Below, one piece after another: positions 59,948 to 64,000 of a DNA stretch of 64,000 nt. Source of the stretch: Taishania sp036758285 (GTDB taxonomy: Bacteria > Bacteroidota > Bacteroidia > Flavobacteriales_D > Crocinitomicaceae); the NCBI GenBank assembly GCA_036758285.1, contig DAIOWV010000011.1, forward strand, positions 1-64,000. Direction: 5' to 3'. A model generated the notes under the pieces. That model was not told where the DNA came from and made no database searches. It saw nothing but the letters and a program-made list of their open reading frames with translations. The position numbers were made by a program, and so were the translations under genes. Each line of letters starts with the position of its first letter. Within the stretch, counting starts at the first letter, position 1.

Positions 59948-60883
59948 TTAAAGTTGTTTGTTTGGATAAATAGTTTGAATATTTCTCTTTAAACCTGAGT
60001 ACTTGGTTCTTTTAATTGCACTATTTTTAAATAACTCTTTAAATACTTCTTCTGTGAGATCTTTCCAATCAACAGTATTCATTCCTAATAAATTTTCATG
60101 AGGTAAAAATGCAGGTTCTTGATGTGCTTTTGAGAAACGATTCCAAGGACATACATCCTGACAAACATCGCAACCAAACATCCAATTATCCATTTTTGAA
60201 TGAAATTCCTGAGGTATTAAAGCATCTTTTAATTCAATTGTTAAATATGAAATGCACTTTGAACCATCCACAACATAAGGCTCAATAATTGCGTCAGTCG
60301 GGCATGAATCGATACATTTTGTACACCTTCCGCAATAATCTTTGATAGGCCCATCTTCTTCTAACTCAAGATCAATAATTAACTCAGCTATAAAGAAAAA
60401 TGATCCTTGTTTTGGATGAATAAGATTCGTATTTTTTCCAATCCATCCCAATCCACTTTTTTTTGCCCACGCTTTATCCATTACAGGAGCAGAATCGACA
60501 AACATCCTTCCTCCTACTTCACCAATTTCATCATGAATAAACTGATATAATTCTTTTAACTTATCCTTAATGACATAATGATAGTCTGCACCATAAGCAT
60601 ACTTCGATATTTTAAGAACATCTAACGATTGTTTTTCTTCAGGATAATAATTTAACAAGAGGGAAATCACAGATTTGGAATCTTCAACGAGTAAAGTTGG
60701 ATTTAGTCGCTTATCAAAATGATTCGCCATGTAATCCATTTTACCATTTCTCTGCTCATGTAACCACTTCTCAAGTCGTGGAGCTTCTTCTTCTAAAAAT
60801 CCAGCTTTGGAAATACCACAATACATAAATCCAAGGTCATAAGCCTTATTTTTGATCTGTTGTGAATAGTATTGTCGATTCAT
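59948..60883 (-). CDS. queG: epoxyqueuosine reductase
   Basis: A 311-residue cobalamin-dependent enzyme reducing epoxyqueuosine to queuosine in tRNA wobble modification. Landmarks are FVDSAPVMDKAWAKKSGLGWIGKNTNLI with the catalytic Asp, two 4Fe-4S motifs CGRCTKCIDSCPTDAI and CDVCQDVCPWN, and HPKQGSFFFIAEL. Slightly short of the E. coli protein because of a shorter C-terminus. It follows the transglutaminase-like gene by 4 nt. Confidence 0.95.
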   Translation of the reverse strand: MNRQYYSQQIKNKAYDLGFMYCGISKAGFLEEEAPRLEKWLHEQRNGKMDYMANHFDKRLNPTLLVEDSKSVISLLLNYYPEEKQSLDVLKISKYAYGADYHYVIKDKLKELYQFIHDEIGEVGGRMFVDSAPVMDKAWAKKSGLGWIGKNTNLIHPKQGSFFFIAELIIDLELEEDGPIKDYCGRCTKCIDSCPTDAIIEPYVVDGSKCISYLTIELKDALIPQEFHSKMDNWMFGCDVCQDVCPWNRFSKAHQEPAFLPHENLLGMNTVDWKDLTEEVFKELFKNSAIKRTKYSGLKRNIQTIYPNKQL

Positions 60884-60887
60884 AAAT

Positions 60888-61451
60888 TTATTTTATTTCC
60901 AGTGCCTGTATACACTTTTCTCGGATAAACCACAATTCATCCAACGTCATTTCTATCTTACATTCTTTCATCCACGTTTCTAAATATTGACGATGCCATA
61001 AGATCTTATTTTCAATGACATCCACCGATTCTATTTCTTTCGTTTCTATGATGGAATTCGAATAATTCTCAACGTTGGAATTTACATTTGTAATATCCAA
61101 TATTTCGTTATTACATTTTAAGTAACAATGTGCTTCAGGAATGTAATTTAATGAATGTGCTTTTAAAACTTGTTCTATTCCAGGTGTATTTTGTCCATCC
61201 ATTTTATAAAAAACAAGGATCAATTTTACATTTGGAATGTTATTTAACTCCGCAATGTGTTTTAAAAATGCATGTTTACTACTACACGTCCCTTTTCGTT
61301 CCTTCCAGACTAACTCCAAATCAAATCTATTTGAATTTCTTTGATAATGAAAATTTTGAACCGATCGAACTAAATCATTCCACGTAACAATCCCCGATTC
61401 AACAATCTCGGTTGTCAACTCATCTGTACTTTGAAAAAAAACTTGATCCAT
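60888..61451 (-). CDS. transglutaminase-like domain protein of unknown function
   Basis: A 187-residue protein. I start it at the ATG at 61451, 10 nt after the ruvB stop; an ATG at 61517 would overlap ruvB by 56 nt. A transglutaminase-like active site is likely: Cys56 in RKGTCSSKHAFL, His108 in PEAHCYLKC and Asp119 in EILDIT, in the order and spacing of the papain/transglutaminase triad. No signal peptide, so it is probably cytosolic. Substrate unknown. It sits between ruvB and queG. Confidence 0.65.
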   Translation of the reverse strand: MDQVFFQSTDELTTEIVESGIVTWNDLVRSVQNFHYQRNSNRFDLELVWKERKGTCSSKHAFLKHIAELNNIPNVKLILVFYKMDGQNTPGIEQVLKAHSLNYIPEAHCYLKCNNEILDITNVNSNVENYSNSIIETKEIESVDVIENKILWHRQYLETWMKECKIEMTLDELWFIREKCIQALEIK

Positions 61452-61461
61452 TTCTATGTTG

Positions 61462-62481
61462 CTAAAACAATCCTCCTTGCGACCATCCTTTATCCTTACC
61501 AAGATGACTATAAGCACGCTCAGTAACTTGTCGACCTCTAGGTGTTCGCATTAAAAATCCTTCTTGAATCAAAAACGGTTCATAAACTTCTTCCAGTGTT
61601 CCAGCATTTTCTCCAATCGCTGTTGCAATAGTTGTCAATCCGACTGGTCCACCTTTGAATTTATCTATAATCGTCAGTAATATTTTATTATCCATTTCAT
61701 CTAGACCACATTGATCTACATTCAATGCGTCTAATGCAAATTTAGTAATCTCATTTTCAATAGTACCGTCACCTTTTATCTGTGCGAAATCTCTCACACG
61801 ACGTAACAATGCATTTGCAATTCTTGGAGTACCACGACTTCTACTTGCAATTTGATAAGCTGCCTCTTCAGTAATTGGAATGTTTAGTAATGCAGCAGAA
61901 CGTTCAACAATCAATGTTAAAGTTTTAGCATCATAATATTCCAAACGAAGATTAATACCAAATCTTGCTCTCAAAGGAGAAGTTAATAGACCGGAACGTG
62001 TGGTCGCACCAATTAAAGTAAAAGGATTTAAAGAAATTTGAACGGTTCTAGCGTTTGGTCCAGAATCGATTAAAATATCAATATGATAATCTTCCATTGC
62101 TGAATATAAATATTCTTCAACAACAGGGCTTAATCTATGAATTTCATCAATAAATAAGACATCACCGCGATCTAAATTCGTAAGTAACCCAGCTAAATCT
62201 CCTGGTTTATCCAAAACAGGGCCTGATGTTACTTTAAAACCAACTCCAAGTTCATTAGCAATGATATTTGATAATGTTGTTTTTCCTAATCCTGGAGGAC
62301 CATGTAATAAAACATGATCTAAGGGTTCGTCTCTTAGTTTTGCTGCTTTAACAAAAATAGAAAGATTCTCAACTACTTTAGGTTGACCAGTAAAATCTGA
62401 CAATACCTTTGGACGCAAAACTTTATCATAATCCAAATCATGCTTTTCTGCTTCGTCTCTATAATCAAATGAATCTTCCAC
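61462..62481 (-). CDS. ruvB: Holliday junction branch-migration ATPase RuvB
   Basis: A 339-residue hexameric helicase motor. Walker A GPPGLGKTT (61-69), Walker B DEIHRLSPVVEEYLY, sensor ATTRSGLLTSPLRARFG, and the winged-helix C-terminus with FLMRTPRGRQVTERAY are complete. It drives branch migration with RuvA. ruvA and ruvC are not in the window. Upstream, 42 nt away, is a methyltransferase gene. Confidence 0.97.
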   Translation of the reverse strand: MEDSFDYRDEAEKHDLDYDKVLRPKVLSDFTGQPKVVENLSIFVKAAKLRDEPLDHVLLHGPPGLGKTTLSNIIANELGVGFKVTSGPVLDKPGDLAGLLTNLDRGDVLFIDEIHRLSPVVEEYLYSAMEDYHIDILIDSGPNARTVQISLNPFTLIGATTRSGLLTSPLRARFGINLRLEYYDAKTLTLIVERSAALLNIPITEEAAYQIASRSRGTPRIANALLRRVRDFAQIKGDGTIENEITKFALDALNVDQCGLDEMDNKILLTIIDKFKGGPVGLTTIATAIGENAGTLEEVYEPFLIQEGFLMRTPRGRQVTERAYSHLGKDKGWSQGGLF

Positions 62482-62522
62482 TTTATCAACTTTAATTTCA
62501 AAGGTACTAAGAAGAATAGTTT

Positions 62523-63167
62523 TTATTTCCTTTTAGCAAAAACAAATTCAGCAAATCCTAACAAATCCCAAAAAACACTCCCCATAACATAACCATATTT
62601 AATTTTATTATGAATCAATTTAATTGGTAATAAAAATATTGTTTGAAGGTCTCTTCTTGTTCCACCTTTCAATGGCTGACAATTTACGGTCATCAAAAGA
62701 TTAAACAATTCGATCTTAGAATAAATTCTACAATGCGTATCATCATCATAAAAATTCAATGTTCCTCTTTTACTTGGCAGAGTTGTACTCTTAATCCCTG
62801 GATATTCAATATAAATAACACCACCTTTCTTAAGTTTAGGAATAAGATTTTTAATTACTTCATCTCCATTAGGCAAATGTTCAATAACATGAGCCATCAT
62901 AATAACATCATAAAAATCATTCGGAATTTGATCAAAATCGAGTGTTGTTAAATCGATTTGAAAAAACTCATCCATCAAATTAAAATCGGCATCTGTATTG
63001 TTGTAGTTTTTATCACGATCAACACCATGATAAACACAATTAGGAAACCATTTCTTAGTATTCAAAGCAGAATTATTTCCTGCACCAATATCCAAAAGAA
63101 TAAACTTTTGATTTTTTGAATATATTTTATCTATCAATCTAAATTTAGATGGTAATCCTAATCTCAT
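62523..63167 (-). CDS. class I SAM-dependent methyltransferase
   Basis: A 214-residue methyltransferase. The SAM-binding site is visible: LLDIGAGNNSALNTKKWFPNCVYHGVDRD (motif I and the acidic end of beta 2) and MMAHVIEHLPNGDEVIKNL with a post-motif II typical of this superfamily, then LKKGGVIYIEYPG. Small C-terminal hydrophobic stretch VMGSVFWDLLGFAEFVF. Substrate cannot be told. It lies between DUF4442 and ruvB. Confidence 0.82.
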   Translation of the reverse strand: MRLGLPSKFRLIDKIYSKNQKFILLDIGAGNNSALNTKKWFPNCVYHGVDRDKNYNNTDADFNLMDEFFQIDLTTLDFDQIPNDFYDVIMMAHVIEHLPNGDEVIKNLIPKLKKGGVIYIEYPGIKSTTLPSKRGTLNFYDDDTHCRIYSKIELFNLLMTVNCQPLKGGTRRDLQTIFLLPIKLIHNKIKYGYVMGSVFWDLLGFAEFVFAKRK

Positions 63168-63221
63168 CAGAGTTTATTTAATATTGTATAATATTTAAAA
63201 AACGAAAATACAAAAACTATT

Positions 63222-63734
63222 TTACTTTTTTACTTGACGTGCTTTGATTCCCCATGTAAAGATAAACTCAGCAACCAACTCTCCATTCTCATCGTAAGCA
63301 TTCGTTATACATTTAATTTCTTCAGGAGCAAAAGTTTCACAAGTTCTTTTAATTTTCTCAGCAATTTCATGCCCTTGAACACATTTAAATGTCGTTTTAC
63401 CTAGAGCACGTTTTACAAACTTTGCTTCACAACCAATTACAAATGTAGAAACTGAAGGTTTTAATTTATGAGTATACATCAATAACAATAAGCCACTTGC
63501 CATTTCAGCTGACATACCTAATACTGCCCAATAAGTTGTTTTAAATGGGTTTTTATTTAAAAATTTATAAGAAACGGTTAAGTTACTTTCAACTTCATCT
63601 AACTTAGTAAGTTTAACACCAATCATTGAAGCTAACGGTAAATCTTTTATCAACCCTAACTTGAAAAGAAAAGGATTTGAAACACGTTTTCTATATTCTT
63701 GAATATTTGCCTGATTAAAAAAAGAATCTGCCAT
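63222..63734 (-). CDS. DUF4442 hot-dog-fold protein (thioesterase-like)
   Basis: A 170-residue protein of the DUF4442 family, related to hot-dog acyl-CoA thioesterases such as YiiD C-terminal domains. Blocks are NPFKTTYWAVLGMSAEMASGLLLLMYT (helix that holds the active-site groove), CEAKFVKRALGKTTFKC and ENGELVAEFIFTWGIKARQ. Activity has not been shown for most members. No signal peptide. Confidence 0.8.
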   Translation of the reverse strand: MADSFFNQANIQEYRKRVSNPFLFKLGLIKDLPLASMIGVKLTKLDEVESNLTVSYKFLNKNPFKTTYWAVLGMSAEMASGLLLLMYTHKLKPSVSTFVIGCEAKFVKRALGKTTFKCVQGHEIAEKIKRTCETFAPEEIKCITNAYDENGELVAEFIFTWGIKARQVKK

Positions 63735-63776
63735 AAATAGTAAATAAAAGTTAAAAGTAGAAAATCAAAGGTTAGA

Positions 63777-63809
63777 AACAAAAAAACCTCCTTAAAATAA
63801 GGAGGTTTT
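63777..63809 (-). terminator. terminator of the cytochrome oxidase gene
   Basis: Perfect 12-bp stem: AAAACCTCCTTA (63783-63794) with TAAGGAGGTTTT (63798-63809), loop AAA. T tract on the minus strand (complement of AAAAAAA before 63787). 17 nt past the stop at 63827. Confidence 0.88.
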
Positions 63810-63826
63810 CAGTTATATAAAAAAGT

Positions 63827-64000
63827 TTAATGTTCTTCTTCACCTTCTTTAAGAGGAGTAGTTTGAGGAACAAAATCCACATCCCATCCTGGTTTAGAGA
63901 AGTCATAAGGCCAACGGTGAACTACAGGTAACGCACCTGGCCAGTTTCCGTGAATATGTTCTACTGGAGTTGTCCACTCTAATGTAGAAGAATTCCAAGG
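63827..64000 (-). CDS. ctaD: cytochrome c oxidase subunit I, C-terminal end (runs off the window)
   Basis: The last 57 residues read PWNSSTLEWTTPVEHIHGNWPGALPVVHRWPYDFSKPG and a charged tail ending EEEH. This is the conserved extension after the last helix of heme-copper oxidase subunit I (LEWTTPSPPP-like in other groups; HGNWPGxLPVVHRWPYD here). Most of the gene, including heme ligands, is to the right of the window. Closed by a strong terminator. Confidence 0.85.
   Translation of the reverse strand, partial: PWNSSTLEWTTPVEHIHGNWPGALPVVHRWPYDFSKPGWDVDFVPQTTPLKEGEEEH

Noticed and set aside
1..64000. CRISPR array, insertion sequence or prophage
   Set aside because: No regularly spaced repeats, transposase, integrase or phage genes are seen; gene content is core throughout.

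Overview
The window is an AT-rich draft-genome segment from a Bacteroidota, most likely a member of the Flavobacteriales (a Crocinitomicaceae/Fluviicola-like lineage is my guess, not proven). The signs are Bacteroidota-type promoters (TTG, about 19-20 nt, TAnnTTTG) before several operons, a type IX secretion (T9SS) C-terminal sorting domain, lineage-typical families (DUF4270, DUF4292, the DUF1800/DUF1501 pair, a FeoB-associated Cys-rich peptide), and genes with few Shine-Dalgarno sequences. No insertion sequence, prophage, CRISPR array or rRNA gene is visible. Almost everything is chromosomal core.

Layout. 1-6.5 kb: start of rpsF, uvrA broken by a frameshift, a PH-domain membrane protein with an esterase, and lepA. 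6.6-9.2 kb: an MBOAT/AlgX-like O-acetylation pair. 9.2-14 kb (minus strand): frr, pyrH, an outer-membrane protein, then the rplM-rpsI-rpsB-tsf translation block. 14.2-19.6 kb (plus): a DUF1800, DUF1501 (Tat motif plus T9SS tail), beta-barrel and lipoprotein cassette. 19.7-25 kb: dut, a sugar nucleotidyltransferase, a TPR lipoprotein, a DUF4292 lipoprotein and an EnvC-like murein hydrolase activator. 25.1-27.7 kb: feoA-feoB and two tiny membrane proteins. 27.8-29.8 kb: hutU alone. 29.9-43.1 kb (minus): the classical block tRNA-Thr/Tyr/Gly/Thr, tuf, tRNA-Trp, secE, nusG, rplKAJL, rpoBC. 43.2-53.4 kb (minus): an OmpA-type lipoprotein, rodA-mrdA-mreD-mreC (no mreB), an alkyltransferase-like protein, glmS, a DUF4270 lipoprotein and a truncated GT5 protein. 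53.5-56.1 kb (plus): panC, rhodanese, DedA, aroE. 56.2-64 kb: a gap-split lipoprotein, upp, a membrane protein, a HAD phosphatase, apaG, queG, a transglutaminase-like protein, ruvB, a methyltransferase, DUF4442 and the 3' end of a cytochrome oxidase subunit I gene.

Two runs of N mark scaffold joins, and both look like artefacts that can be resolved from the sequence. The contigs flanking the 100-N run share an identical 55-nt end; merging them gives one complete 73-nt tRNA-Trp. At the 36-N run, removing 68 nt between two copies of a short repeat restores a continuous 355-codon lipoprotein gene and deletes one arm of a spurious 29-nt inverted repeat.

I did not find a clearly new defence or mobile system. 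The least ordinary material is the T9SS-linked DUF1800/DUF1501 cassette, the catalytically degenerate proteins (a LytM domain without its zinc ligands, an O6-alkylguanine family protein with Ala for Cys, a half-length GT5 protein lacking the ADP-glucose motif), the mre cluster without mreB and with an apparently leaderless mreC transcript, and several dyads over promoters.
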